From Sinorhizobium glycinis (GTDB lineage Bacteria > Pseudomonadota > Alphaproteobacteria > Rhizobiales > Rhizobiaceae), in NCBI RefSeq assembly GCF_001651865.1, contig NZ_LPUX01000064.1, positions 496,001 to 560,000 of the forward strand: 64,000 bases of DNA, in the 5' to 3' direction. This document shows, one piece after another, positions 1-9,200 of the stretch (positions are counted from its first letter, which is position 1; each line of letters begins with the position of its first letter). Below the pieces are notes generated by a model. It was not told the origin of the DNA. It searched no databases and saw only the letters and a list, made by a program, of their open reading frames with translations. The translations under genes and the position numbers were made by a program.

Positions 1-2324
1 TCGAGGCGATCAAGAAAATTTCCGTGCAGCGCGGCTACGACGTGACGCGCTATGCGCTGAACTGCTTCGGCGGCGCCGGCGGCCAGCACGCCTGCCTCGT
101 CGCCGACGCGCTCGGCATGAGGAGCATTCTCCTGCACCCGATGTCGGGGCTGCTCTCCGCCTACGGCATGGGTCTCGCCGATATCCGCGCGACGCGGCAG
201 AAGGCGCTCGGCGTGGCGCTCGACGATGCCGCACCGCAAGCGCTCGCCAAACTCGGGGCGGAACTGCAGGTCGAATGCCTCGCGGAACTTGACGCCCAGG
301 GGATTGGCCGTGACCGTATCCGCACGCATCTGCGCGCCCATATCCGCTACGCCGGTACGGATACGGTGCTCGCCGTCGCGGCGAGCTTCCCGGACCATGA
401 CGATGCGCCGCGCCTGCGCGCCGAATTCGAGACGCTGCACAGGCGCCGCTTCGGCTTCGTCGCCGAGAACAAGCCGCTGGTGATCGATGCCGTCGAGGTC
501 GAGACGGTGGGCGGCGGGGCTGCGCAGATGGAGGCGGACGGTCTCCCGACCATCTCCGGGGAGGGGGCCGTTCGCCGGAAAACCCGCTTCTATTCGCAAG
601 GCGAATTCCATGACGCGCCGGTGGCGCTGCGCTCGGAGATCAAGCCGGGGCAACGGCTGGCGGGACCGGCGATCATCGTCGAAGCGAACCAGACGATCAT
701 CGTCGAGGATGGCTGGCAGGCCGAGTTGACGGCCAGGGACCACATCGTGCTGAAGCGCATCAAGCCACTGCCCGAGCGCACGGCGGTCGGCACCAGGGCC
801 GACCCGGTGATGCTGGAGATCTTCAACAACCTCTTCATGTCGATCGCCGAGCAGATGGGCGTGACGTTGCAGAACACCGCCTATTCGGTGAACATCAAGG
901 AGCGCCTCGATTTCTCCTGCGCGGTCTTCGACAACAAAGGCAATCTCGTCGCCAACGCGCCGCATATGCCCGTGCATCTCGGCTCGATGGATGCGTCGGT
1001 CGCGACCGCGATCCGCGAGAACCCGGTGATCCATCCGGGCGACGTGTTCCTGATCAACGCGCCCTACAACGGCGGCACGCATCTGCCGGACCTGACGGTC
1101 TGCACGCCGGTCTTCGACGACGAGGGCCGCGCGATCCGCTTCTGGGTGGCAAGCCGTGGCCACCACGCCGATATCGGCGGCATTTCGCCCGGTTCGATGT
1201 CGCCGCTCGCCACCAATATCGAGGAGGAAGGCGTCTATATCGACAATTTCAAGCTGATCGACCGGGGCCGCTTCTCCGAGGAGGAGCTGGAGACGTTGCT
1301 CAACGGCGCGCGCTACCCGGTGCGCAACATCCTCCAGAACGTCAACGACCTGAAAGCCCAGGTTGCCGCCAACGAGAAGGGGGTGGCGGAACTGAAGAAG
1401 ATGATCGCCCTGTTCGGCGAGGACGTCGTCGAGGCCTATATGGGCCACGTCCAGGACAATGCGGCCGAAAGCGTGCGCCGCGTGCTCGACCAGCTGAGCG
1501 ACGGCGAGTTCTCCTACGAGATGGACCAGGGCTGCCGGATCGTCGCGAAGATTACGATCGATCGCGAGAGGCGCGAGGCGACGGTCGATTTCACCGGCAC
1601 GTCGGCGCAGCGTTCGGACAACTTCAATGCGCCGGGGCCGGTGACCCGCGCGGCGGTGCTCTATGTCTTCCGGGTGCTGGTCGAGGCCGATATCCCGATG
1701 AATGCCGGCTGCCTCAGGCCGATCCGTATCGTCATCCCCGAAGGCACGATGCTTTCGCCGCGCTATCCGGCGGCCGTCGTCGCCGGCAATGTCGAGGTGA
1801 GCCAGGCGGTGACCAATTGCCTGTTCGGCGCTGTCGAGGCGCAGGCCGCAGCGCAGGGGACGATGAACAACCTGACCTTCGGCAACGCGAGCTACCAGTA
1901 TTACGAGACGATCTGCTCCGGCGCGCCGGCCGGGCCAGGCTATAATGGCGCTGACGCGGTTCACACCCACATGACCAATTCGCGGCTCACCGATCCGGAA
2001 ATCCTCGAGACGCGGTTCCCGGTGGTGCTCGAGGACTTCCATATCCGCAAGGGCTCGGGGGGGCGCGGCCAGTGGTCGGCGGGCGACGGCACCGAGCGGA
2101 CGATCCGGGCGCGCGAGCGGCTGGACTTCGCCATCCTCTCCGGCCACCGGCGCATCCGCCCCTTCGGTTTGAAGGGCGGGGAGCCGGGCGAGCTCGGTCG
2201 CAATTCTGTTCGGCGCAACGACGGCCGGATCGAAGACCTGCCGGGCTCTGCTCACACCGTTCTCGAGGCCGGCGAGGCCTTCACTGTGGTGACACCGACC
2301 GGCGGGGGTTACGGGAAGGCGTAG
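1..2324 (+). CDS. hydantoinase/5-oxoprolinase, fused HyuA(C-term)-HyuB, 5' end outside window
   Basis: The reading frame is already open at the left edge (codons from base 3), so the N-terminal part is missing. The visible part is about 774 residues. The first 250 match the C-terminal region of the HyuA/oxoprolinase A-type ATPase-like subunit (CFGGAGGQHA, then PGQRLAGPAIIVE). From about residue 260 a complete HyuB-type domain follows (DPVMLEIFNNLFMSIAEQMG, HMPVHLGSMD, NAPYNGGTHLPD). A fused A-B protein of this family is normally about 1200 residues and performs ATP-dependent ring opening of 5-oxoproline or hydantoins in the cytoplasm. The exact substrate cannot be read from the sequence. The gene ends TAG and is followed by a palindromic repeat and the tail of a convergent gene. 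Confidence 0.9.
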   Translation, partial: EAIKKISVQRGYDVTRYALNCFGGAGGQHACLVADALGMRSILLHPMSGLLSAYGMGLADIRATRQKALGVALDDAAPQALAKLGAELQVECLAELDAQGIGRDRIRTHLRAHIRYAGTDTVLAVAASFPDHDDAPRLRAEFETLHRRRFGFVAENKPLVIDAVEVETVGGGAAQMEADGLPTISGEGAVRRKTRFYSQGEFHDAPVALRSEIKPGQRLAGPAIIVEANQTIIVEDGWQAELTARDHIVLKRIKPLPERTAVGTRADPVMLEIFNNLFMSIAEQMGVTLQNTAYSVNIKERLDFSCAVFDNKGNLVANAPHMPVHLGSMDASVATAIRENPVIHPGDVFLINAPYNGGTHLPDLTVCTPVFDDEGRAIRFWVASRGHHADIGGISPGSMSPLATNIEEEGVYIDNFKLIDRGRFSEEELETLLNGARYPVRNILQNVNDLKAQVAANEKGVAELKKMIALFGEDVVEAYMGHVQDNAAESVRRVLDQLSDGEFSYEMDQGCRIVAKITIDRERREATVDFTGTSAQRSDNFNAPGPVTRAAVLYVFRVLVEADIPMNAGCLRPIRIVIPEGTMLSPRYPAAVVAGNVEVSQAVTNCLFGAVEAQAAAQGTMNNLTFGNASYQYYETICSGAPAGPGYNGADAVHTHMTNSRLTDPEILETRFPVVLEDFHIRKGSGGRGQWSAGDGTERTIRARERLDFAILSGHRRIRPFGLKGGEPGELGRNSVRRNDGRIEDLPGSAHTVLEAGEAFTVVTPTGGGYGKA

Positions 2325-2390
2325 GTGAGGGTCTCCGATTCTCCCCACGAGCGATCCGCACCAGGGCGAGGGGAAGCGGCGCCGCGAGTC

Positions 2391-2443
2391 GCCTTCTCCC
2401 CGTCAAAACGGGGAGAAGGTCGCGGCAGCGGGATGAGGGGCGG
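2391..2443. repeat. RIME-like palindromic intergenic repeat
   Basis: The perfect inverted repeat CCTTCTCCCCGT...ACGGGGAGAAGG is followed by GCGGGATGAGGGGCG. This is the layout of rhizobial intergenic mosaic (RIME-like) elements. It lies between the convergent 3' ends of the oxoprolinase and monooxygenase genes, so the hairpin may also act as a bidirectional transcript end. A related element sits at about 60566-60692. Confidence 0.7.
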
Positions 2444-2492
2444 ATTCGACCAGGACTCGCCGCCCTTTCTTCATTCTGCGCGGCCGGGCCGA

Positions 2493-4037
2493 TCAGGCGG
2501 CGGTCCGTGCCGTGCGCGGGCCGATGAGGCGCCATAGCGCCTCCTCCTCCGGCGTGAAGCGGTCGTCCTCGATGGCGCCGAAGGCGGCCGCCGCGGCAAG
2601 CGTCTTCGCGGGGGCGTCCGCCTGGGCATCGGGGCCTCTCAAGCGGAACGAAACCGGCGACAGCGGTCCGAACAGCAGCGACCGCTCGAGCTCCGGCCAT
2701 TGGTCGAGATCCGGTTCGATGCCGGCGTTGCGCGCGAAAATCAGCGCGGCGACATGCATCGGCAGGCTCGGCGGGCCGGAGCGCATCGCGCGGGCCTCTT
2801 CGACGCCCGCCCGCATCGCCTCGGGCGACGGCAGCGGCAGCCGGCCGGCGAGGCAATAGGCGATCCAGCGGGCCTGCAGTTCAAGGACCGGGAAATAGGG
2901 TCCGATCAGGTCATAAAGACCAAGGAAGGCAAGACCCGACAGGTCCGGATGGAAGGTGTGGTGGTGGAGGTCGAGACGGCTTCCGTCGTGGCCGATCGTC
3001 TCGGCAATCTCTTCGGAGAGCCAGGGCAGCGACAGGCGGTAGCCGGTGCCGAAGAGAAGCCCGTCCGCCTCGGCGGTCGAGCCGTCCGAGAAACGCACGG
3101 TACGTCCCTCGATGCGCTCGATCCAGGGGCGCGTGGTGATGCGCCCCTCCGCCACGGCGACAAGGAAATGCTGCGACTGGGAGATGCCGGCGGCGAAGAT
3201 GTTTTCCGCCGCTGCCGGCGCGCCGAACTGGTCCGGCCTGCCGGCGGCCTTGACGACAGTAGACCTCATTCCGGCCGCAAGCTCTTCCGGCGGCAGGACC
3301 TCGCCGAGAAGGGCGGCGGCGCGGGTGAACATCACATGGTCGGTTGGCACGCCGGCAATCAACTTCGGCAGGATATAGCGCTGGCGGCGGTTGGTGGAAA
3401 CGACCTCCCCGGCGCCGGAGAGCGCGAGGTCAGAGGCGATTTCGAGCGCGCTGATCGAGCAGCCGGCGACCACGACGTTTCGGCCGCGGTATCGCTCTGC
3501 GCCGGTGTATTGGGCGGTGTGCGAGATCCCGAGCGCACCGCCGAAGGACTTGAGGCCGGCGACGTCCGGCACGTGAGGAAGGTTGTGGCGGCCGGTCGCG
3601 ACGACCACTTGCCGGAAGATCTCGGTCCGCGTCTCCTCTTCGGAGACCGAGCGGATCAACCACGCCCCTTCCGCCGCCCGCTCGAGCCGCTCCACCCGGG
3701 TGCCGAGGCGCAGATGCGGCAGCAGCCCGAAAGTGAAGGCATAGCGCTCCAGGTAATTCAGCATCTCCTCCTGCCGGACATAGGTGGGCGTGCCCGGAGC
3801 GTGGTCGAGATCGGAAAAGGCGGTCATGATGCGGCTTGTATTGGTTCGCATGCCCGGCCAGGTGGCGCTCGTGGCGGATGCGGAGTTCCACTGGCCGCCG
3901 AGGCGTGGAGCGGTCTCGAAGATTACCGGCACCAGGCCGTGGGCGCCGAGCCAGCGGCTTACGGCAAGGCCGCCGGGGCCGGCGCCGATCACGGCGACGG
4001 CGTTTTCGGGCATTTTCACTTTTCGATCGTCTTGCAT
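2493..4037 (-). CDS. flavin-containing monooxygenase (FMO/BVMO-like)
   Basis: The protein is 514 aa. A Rossmann FAD motif VIGAGPGG lies at residues 16-23, with ETAPRLGGQW following as in class B flavin monooxygenases. An ATG motif (VVVATGRHNLPHVP) sits near 144-157. FGGALGISHTAQY near 165-177 is a loosened version of the FMO fingerprint. A second dinucleotide motif, VVVAGCSISALEIA (about 188-201), would bind NADPH. The likely role is oxygenation of a small nitrogen-, sulfur- or carbonyl-containing molecule; the substrate is unknown. The start is well supported by AAAGGAGG eight bases upstream. An alternative start MPENAV lies eight codons in. It is divergent from the PPOX gene, and the shared intergenic region carries direct repeats. 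Confidence 0.85.
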   Translation of the reverse strand: MQDDRKVKMPENAVAVIGAGPGGLAVSRWLGAHGLVPVIFETAPRLGGQWNSASATSATWPGMRTNTSRIMTAFSDLDHAPGTPTYVRQEEMLNYLERYAFTFGLLPHLRLGTRVERLERAAEGAWLIRSVSEEETRTEIFRQVVVATGRHNLPHVPDVAGLKSFGGALGISHTAQYTGAERYRGRNVVVAGCSISALEIASDLALSGAGEVVSTNRRQRYILPKLIAGVPTDHVMFTRAAALLGEVLPPEELAAGMRSTVVKAAGRPDQFGAPAAAENIFAAGISQSQHFLVAVAEGRITTRPWIERIEGRTVRFSDGSTAEADGLLFGTGYRLSLPWLSEEIAETIGHDGSRLDLHHHTFHPDLSGLAFLGLYDLIGPYFPVLELQARWIAYCLAGRLPLPSPEAMRAGVEEARAMRSGPPSLPMHVAALIFARNAGIEPDLDQWPELERSLLFGPLSPVSFRLRGPDAQADAPAKTLAAAAAFGAIEDDRFTPEEEALWRLIGPRTARTAA

Positions 4038-4089
4038 AAACAGCCTCCTTTGCTGCCGTCTTTTCTAATCGTGTTGCGGGAGGTCGTTT

Positions 4090-4136
4090 CCTAAAACCTT
4101 CCTAAAGGGTGGCCTGGAACCCTAAAACCTGCCTAA
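4090..4136. promoter_or_regulatory. tandem direct repeat CCTAAAACCT(T/G)CCTAA, candidate regulator site
   Basis: Two near-identical 16-mers start at 4090 and 4121 (CCTAAAACCTTCCTAA and CCTAAAACCTGCCTAA). They are 31 bp apart, about three helical turns, in the 128-bp region between the divergent monooxygenase and PPOX genes. Each unit itself contains two CCTAA half-sites. The spacing and the divergent context suggest an operator bound on one DNA face. The winged-helix-like protein encoded at 4639-5973 is the nearest candidate binder (inference). Confidence 0.5.
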
Positions 4137-4165
4137 CTGCTGTATGGGTAAACCATGGGGGACGA

Positions 4166-4642
4166 ATGCCGATGATTGAGGAAGACTTGGCCAGTTTCAT
4201 CGAGAGCCCGGTGATGCAGATCGTCGGGACGGCCGACGAGGCGCTGAAGCCGGAAATCGGGCGCGGGGCGGGGGCCTGGGCGTCGGCCGACCGGCGCAGG
4301 GTTTTTCTGGTGCTGTCGGCCTGGCAATGGCCGGGAACCGTGGCCAATCTCAAGGCAAACGGCCGCGTTGCCGTCACCTTCGCGCGTCCAGCGGACTATG
4401 TTTCCTATCAGGTCAAGGGTGCGGCGACACTCCAATCCGCCGTAGCCGACGAGATCGATCGCTCCGCCCGCTACCTGGCCGAGATGGTCTCTACGCTGAT
4501 GCGACTCGGCATTCCCGCGGAGGTCATTGCGCCGTGGCTGTCGAACCGCGATCCGTTCCTCGTCGGCATCGAAGTCTCCGACATCTTCCTGCAGACGCCC
4601 GGCGCGAAGGCCGGCACCAGACTTTGGAGCGCCACCGTTTGA
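4166..4642 (+). CDS. pyridoxamine-5'-phosphate-oxidase-fold (PPOX) protein
   Basis: The start MPMIEEDL is preceded by GGGGGA at a good distance. An upstream in-frame ATG at 4109 lies inside the repeat region and is unlikely. The product is 158 aa, the usual size of single-domain FMN-binding split-barrel proteins. Features typical of the fold are QIVGTAD near the N-terminus, VFLVLSAWQWPGTVANLKANGRVAVTF in two pieces across the barrel, and YVSYQVKG. It may bind a flavin, F420 or heme. Its stop overlaps the start of the next gene (TTGA), so the two are translationally coupled and probably work together. Confidence 0.75.
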   Translation: MPMIEEDLASFIESPVMQIVGTADEALKPEIGRGAGAWASADRRRVFLVLSAWQWPGTVANLKANGRVAVTFARPADYVSYQVKGAATLQSAVADEIDRSARYLAEMVSTLMRLGIPAEVIAPWLSNRDPFLVGIEVSDIFLQTPGAKAGTRLWSATV

Positions 4643-5973
4643 CGCTGAGCCTGTTTGATCTCGAAGCCTGCTTCGAAGGCGTCGTGCCCTCGATCATCGC
4701 GACCGCCGACGGCAACGGCGTTCCCAACATCTCCTATCTCTCGCACGTCGCCATGGTGGACAGCGAACACGTGGCGCTTTCGAACCAGTTCTTCGGCAAG
4801 ACATCCGCCAATATCCGGATGAACCCTCAGGCGACGCTGATCGCCGTGGACGCCGGGACCGGCGTCCAGTTCCGCTTGGAGCTCACCTTCGCCTATTCGC
4901 TCGATGCCGGGCCGCTCTTCGAGCATCTGTCGCTGCAGCTCGATGCGACCAGCGCTCAGGTCGGCATGGCCGGGATCATGCGGCTGCGCGGCCTCGATGT
5001 CTTCCGCGTCCTCAAGATCGAATCCGTCAGAGCGACGATGGAGCCCGAACGAAAAGCATCGCCACAGCGCGACCGGTTGGCGGCCGCCGCCCGTGTCGTC
5101 GAGCTGATTGCAGCCGAAACCGACGCGGAAGGTATCGTCGATGCGACGCTGAACGGTCTCAAGACCTGGCTCGGCTTCGAACATGGACTCTTCCTCGAGC
5201 TTTACGACGAGCGACGACAGCTCGTCACGATCGGCAGTCTCGGCTACGCGGCCTCCGGTATCGGCTCGGAAGTCGAAATCGGCGACGGCGTCATTGGCGC
5301 GGCCGCCGCCAGCGGGAGCATCGTCAAGGTCAGCGACATGAGCCGCGTTCGGCGTTTCAACGCGGCGGTCCGCAATTCGTCAAGCGACGAGAACCGTACC
5401 CGGTCGATCGTCCTGCCGGGCATGCCGGACGCGATGAGCCAGATCGCAGTGCCGCTCGCCGTTGCCGGCAGACCCCGCGGCGCGCTGTTCTTCGAGAGCC
5501 GGGCGCGGCTTGCCTTCACGCGGGAGGACGAAACGGCGCTGTCGATCATCGCCCGACATGCGGCGCTGGCGCTGGCCTTCAGCGAGCGGACTTCCGAGGA
5601 GGCGGAGTCCGATCGTCGGGCACAGCCCGCGTCGACGGCTACCGACCGGGGCATTCACGTCGCCCATCACCGCTTCGACGACAGCGTCTTCATCGACGGC
5701 ACCTATGTCATCAAGGGCGTTGCAGGACGTTTGCTTGCCTGGATGCTCGAGCAGCATCTGGCAAATGGACGCAGCGAGTTCACGAACCGGGAGATCCGCC
5801 TCGACGGCGGGCTGCGGCTGCCAGACTTCAAGGACAATCTCGAAACGCGCCTGCTGCTCCTGCGCCGCAGGCTAGAGGAAAAGAGCCTGCCCATACGCCT
5901 CCTGCGTCTTGGCCGGGGCCGGATTGCCCTTGAGGCGGAAGGCTGCGTACGGCTGAGCAGGGAAGGTATTTGA
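4639..5973 (+). CDS. PPOX-fold + GAF + winged-helix-like sensor protein
   Basis: The frame has no good ATG near the family start. A TTG at 4639 overlaps the preceding TGA and has GGAGCG eight bases upstream, giving 444 aa. Residues 1-130 form a second PPOX-like barrel (ATADGNGVPNISYLSHVAMVD). Residues about 150-310 are GAF-like, with a long sensor region ending in FFESRARLAFTREDETALSIIA. Residues about 340-444 (TNREIRLDGGLRLPDF followed by NLETRLLLLRRRLEE) look like a winged helix. The architecture suggests a ligand- or redox-responsive regulator coupled to the neighbouring PPOX protein. DNA binding is inferred from the C-terminal pattern only. Confidence 0.7.
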   Translation: MTLSLFDLEACFEGVVPSIIATADGNGVPNISYLSHVAMVDSEHVALSNQFFGKTSANIRMNPQATLIAVDAGTGVQFRLELTFAYSLDAGPLFEHLSLQLDATSAQVGMAGIMRLRGLDVFRVLKIESVRATMEPERKASPQRDRLAAAARVVELIAAETDAEGIVDATLNGLKTWLGFEHGLFLELYDERRQLVTIGSLGYAASGIGSEVEIGDGVIGAAAASGSIVKVSDMSRVRRFNAAVRNSSSDENRTRSIVLPGMPDAMSQIAVPLAVAGRPRGALFFESRARLAFTREDETALSIIARHAALALAFSERTSEEAESDRRAQPASTATDRGIHVAHHRFDDSVFIDGTYVIKGVAGRLLAWMLEQHLANGRSEFTNREIRLDGGLRLPDFKDNLETRLLLLRRRLEEKSLPIRLLRLGRGRIALEAEGCVRLSREGI

Positions 5974-6207
5974 AGCGCTGCCTGGCTTTCAGAGCGTCCC
6001 GAGCACCGCGGAGGCTGGCAGGTCGGCAACCGCCCGTTCGGCCCGGTCGCAGAGCCTTTGCCAGCCGATCTCGTCCTTCAAGGCGAAGCCCGCGGGTGCG
6101 CGAGGCGACGTCAACGAGGAGATGCGCGCCGGAATGCCACTTGCAGCCTACACTTTCGTGGATTCTCGGCCGGCAATCCTCTACATTCTCCCTGGGAGGA
6201 TACGGTT

Positions 6208-7959
6208 TTGGAACGCCGCCTCGCCGCCATCATGGCATCCGATGTCGTTGGCTACTCGCGTCTGATCCGGGCCGACGAGGAGGGCACGCTCGCGGCGCTG
6301 AAATCGCTTCGTACCCAGCTGATCGGCCCGAAGATCGCGGAGCATCACGGGCGTATCGTCAAGCTCATGGGCGACGGCTTGCTCGCGGAATTCCCGAGCG
6401 TGGTGGAGGCGGTGCGGGCCGCCTGCGAGATGCAGCAGGCGATCGCTGAACGCAATGCCGGTCTGCCGGAACGGCAGCGGGTCGAGTTCCGCGTCGGCAT
6501 CAATCTGGGCGATGTGGCAATCGACGGCGACGACATCCATGGCGACGGCGTCAATGTCGCGGCCCGCCTCGAGGCACTAGCGGAGCCTGGCGGCATCTAC
6601 ATCTCCGCGGCCGTTCATGACCAGGTGCGCGATCGCCTCGAACTTAGGTTCGAGGATCTCGGAAGACAGCAGGTTAAGAATATCGATCGTCCGGTGCGCG
6701 TCTGGCGTTGGCTGCGCGGTGGCGTGGCGGCCATCGACAACGACGTTCGGCCGGCGAAATCGCTTCCGGACAGGCCATCGATCATAGTGCTCCCCTTCAA
6801 CAACATGAGCCGCGATGCCGATCAGGAGTATTTCAGCGACGGAATCACTGAAGACATCATCACCGATCTCAGCAAGGTCTCCGGCCTGTTCGTCATCGCG
6901 CGCAATTCCGCTTTCGTCTACAAGGACAAGGCGTTCAACGTCCCTCAAGTATGCCGCGATCTCGGCGTCAGGTTCGCCCTCGAAGGCAGTATCCGCAAGG
7001 CAGGAAATCGCGTTCGGGTCACCGCCCAGCTGATCGACGGATCGAGCGGCGGCCACGTCTGGGCCGAGCGCTACGATCGGCAACTAACCGACATCTTCGA
7101 GGTCCAGGACGACATCACGCAGCAGATCGTGAGCGAATTAAAGGTCACGCTCAGCGAAGCGGAGAAATCGCGCAGCGCCGAAGCGGGGACGAGGGATGTC
7201 GGCGCCCATGATCTGTTCCTGCGCGGCCGGGAATTGCTTCGCGGGGTCAAGAAGGATCGCGAGATGTTCGAGGAAGCGACGGCCTGCTTCCGGCGGGCGC
7301 TCGCGCTCGACCCGAACTATGCCGCCCCTTATGCGGGTTTGGGCATGGCCTATACCCTCGATTACCAGAACCATTGGAGCGCCGCGCCCGAGACCTCGCT
7401 CGACGAGGCGGAGCGCTATGCCGAGGAGGCAATCGGCAAGGACGACCAGGATCCCTACAATCACTTCGTGGTTTGCCTCGTCGCCATGTTCCGGCGTAAT
7501 TATCAGCGGTGGGCGCAAGAAGCCGATCGCGCGCTGGCGCTCAGTCCCAATTTCGCCTCCGCCCTGAACATTCTCGGGGTGCTGTCGATCTATACCGGGG
7601 AGCCGAAAAAGGGGATTCCCTATATCGAGAGGGCGATGCGCCTCGATCCGGCCGTGCAGCAGCAATATCTGCACTTCCTCGGCACCGCCTATTTCGTGGC
7701 CGGCGACTACGAAAAGGCGGCCGCCCTGTTCAGCGACAGGATCGAAGTCAATCCGACCACGGACCTGTCACGCGCCTTTCTCGCCGCCACATTGGGGCAT
7801 CTCGGCAAACGTGACGAAGCCCACCGGATCTGGCGCGAGCTCATGGAGATCAATCCGAAATATTCGCCCGCGGAGCATGTTGCGCGCCTGCCGTTTCGGG
7901 ATCCTTCCGACGCCGAGAAAATTACCGAAGGCCTGCGCAAGGCGGGTCTGGTGGAGTGA
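6208..7959 (+). CDS. class III adenylate/guanylate cyclase with TolB-like and TPR domains
   Basis: A TTG start at 6208 has GGGAGGA seven bases upstream and begins exactly at the cyclase domain (LERRLAAIMASDVVGYSRL), giving 583 aa. Residues 1-170 hold the class III catalytic core: metal-binding Asp in ASDVVGYS, the KLMGDGLLAEF hairpin, and NVAARLEALAEPGGI with transition-state Asn/Arg. Around residues 190-320 follows the TolB/CadC-like domain (IIVLPFNNMSRD, YFSDGITEDIITDLS, FALEGSIRKAG). The rest is TPR-like helices. This three-part layout is very common in rhizobia, which carry many paralogous cyclases with unknown inputs. No membrane segment was seen, so a cytosolic enzyme is likely. Confidence 0.85.
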   Translation: MERRLAAIMASDVVGYSRLIRADEEGTLAALKSLRTQLIGPKIAEHHGRIVKLMGDGLLAEFPSVVEAVRAACEMQQAIAERNAGLPERQRVEFRVGINLGDVAIDGDDIHGDGVNVAARLEALAEPGGIYISAAVHDQVRDRLELRFEDLGRQQVKNIDRPVRVWRWLRGGVAAIDNDVRPAKSLPDRPSIIVLPFNNMSRDADQEYFSDGITEDIITDLSKVSGLFVIARNSAFVYKDKAFNVPQVCRDLGVRFALEGSIRKAGNRVRVTAQLIDGSSGGHVWAERYDRQLTDIFEVQDDITQQIVSELKVTLSEAEKSRSAEAGTRDVGAHDLFLRGRELLRGVKKDREMFEEATACFRRALALDPNYAAPYAGLGMAYTLDYQNHWSAAPETSLDEAERYAEEAIGKDDQDPYNHFVVCLVAMFRRNYQRWAQEADRALALSPNFASALNILGVLSIYTGEPKKGIPYIERAMRLDPAVQQQYLHFLGTAYFVAGDYEKAAALFSDRIEVNPTTDLSRAFLAATLGHLGKRDEAHRIWRELMEINPKYSPAEHVARLPFRDPSDAEKITEGLRKAGLVE

Positions 7960-7992
7960 TTGGCGTCGTTCGCGCTCACGAAGCCGGTGTGC

Positions 7993-9042
7993 TCAGCTGC
8001 CCCGGCGCGGCTGGGCGAATTCCGGTATCTTGAAGCGCCGGCGGTAGCTTCCCGGTGTCACGCCGGTGACGCGTTTGAAAAGGCGGCGGAAGAAGGCTGG
8101 TTCCTCATAGCCGACCTGCCAGCTGATCTCATCGACCGGGGCCTCCGTTCGCTCGAGCCGACGCTTCGCCTCCTCGATCCTCAGGCGCTGCACATAGGCG
8201 ATCGGGCTCAGGCCCGTCGCGCCGGTGAACCTACGCTTGAAGGTGCGTTCTGCCAGTCCGGTCAAGCGGATCATTTCCTCCAGCGGGCTGGCGACCGAGA
8301 AATGCGTTGCGAGCCAATCCTGCGCGGCGCTTATCGTGAGGTCGCCGTGGTCCTTGCGTCCCTCGAAGGTGATGTAGGGCGCCAGCCCATCCTGGTGCCA
8401 TTGCAGCGCGAAGAGCCGTGCGACGGCCTGGGCGGCGGTTGCGCCGGCATGACGGGCGATCAGGTAGAGGACCAGATCGTGCCAGGTCATCGAGGCGCCC
8501 GAACTGATCAGTTCCTCGCGCTTGCCGGAGACGACCAGCACCTGCTCGGGCCGGACAGGCACCTTCGGAAAGACCGACCGGAAGGCGCTTGCATAGCCGA
8601 AATGCACCGTCGCGTCGACGCCGTCGAAGAGCCCGGTTTCGGCGAGCAGGAAGATCCCCGAGCAGGCCGAGCACAAGAGCGCGCCGCGCCGGTGCATGGC
8701 CTGGAGCCACTCGACCAGCCCCGGGTGTCGGCCCGTCCGCCAGCCTTCCGGTCCGAGCAGGATCGACGGGACGATGACGATATCGGTCGCCTCAAGCGAC
8801 GCGATGCTGCGCTGGACCACGATCGGCACATGGCTGGCGAGCTGCAGCGGACCCTGTTCCAATCCGACGATCTCGACCCGAAAGGGCGGCGGATCGAGCG
8901 GCGCAGGCCCGAGCGGCGCCATCACGGCAAAGGCATTCATCACGTCGAAGATGCCGGTCAGCGTGGAGACAACCGCCTCGGGAATGGCGACGAGGCTGAC
9001 ATGGACGGGGTCCGGATCGGTCTCGGCTCTCTGACGTGGCAT
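7993..9042 (-). CDS. GlxA-family transcriptional regulator (DJ-1/PfpI + AraC HTH)
   Basis: The protein is 349 aa. The N-terminal half is a DJ-1/PfpI-like domain (SLVAIPEAVVSTLTGIFDVM, then GALLCSACSGIFLLAETG with the nucleophile-elbow Cys). The C-terminal 100 residues hold two AraC helix-turn-helix motifs (PLEEMIRLTGLAERTFKRRF and VDEISWQVGYEEPAFFRRLF). GlxA-type regulators usually sense small metabolites and activate catabolic genes. It is divergently oriented to the methyltransferase gene at 9201, which may be its target. Confidence 0.85.
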   Translation of the reverse strand: MPRQRAETDPDPVHVSLVAIPEAVVSTLTGIFDVMNAFAVMAPLGPAPLDPPPFRVEIVGLEQGPLQLASHVPIVVQRSIASLEATDIVIVPSILLGPEGWRTGRHPGLVEWLQAMHRRGALLCSACSGIFLLAETGLFDGVDATVHFGYASAFRSVFPKVPVRPEQVLVVSGKREELISSGASMTWHDLVLYLIARHAGATAAQAVARLFALQWHQDGLAPYITFEGRKDHGDLTISAAQDWLATHFSVASPLEEMIRLTGLAERTFKRRFTGATGLSPIAYVQRLRIEEAKRRLERTEAPVDEISWQVGYEEPAFFRRLFKRVTGVTPGSYRRRFKIPEFAQPRRGS

Positions 9043-9200
9043 ATCGGATCCCCGGCGTGATTACGTCGACGTGTAAACAGGGCTCGTCGCATGGCCTAAA
9101 CGGCCCGATTGTGGACTGTTCGGCTCTGCCGCTCAACCGCGATCGCTGCGATGTTCAGCCATGGCCGAAATATCTCGGCGCCCGTGGAGGAGAAACGAAG

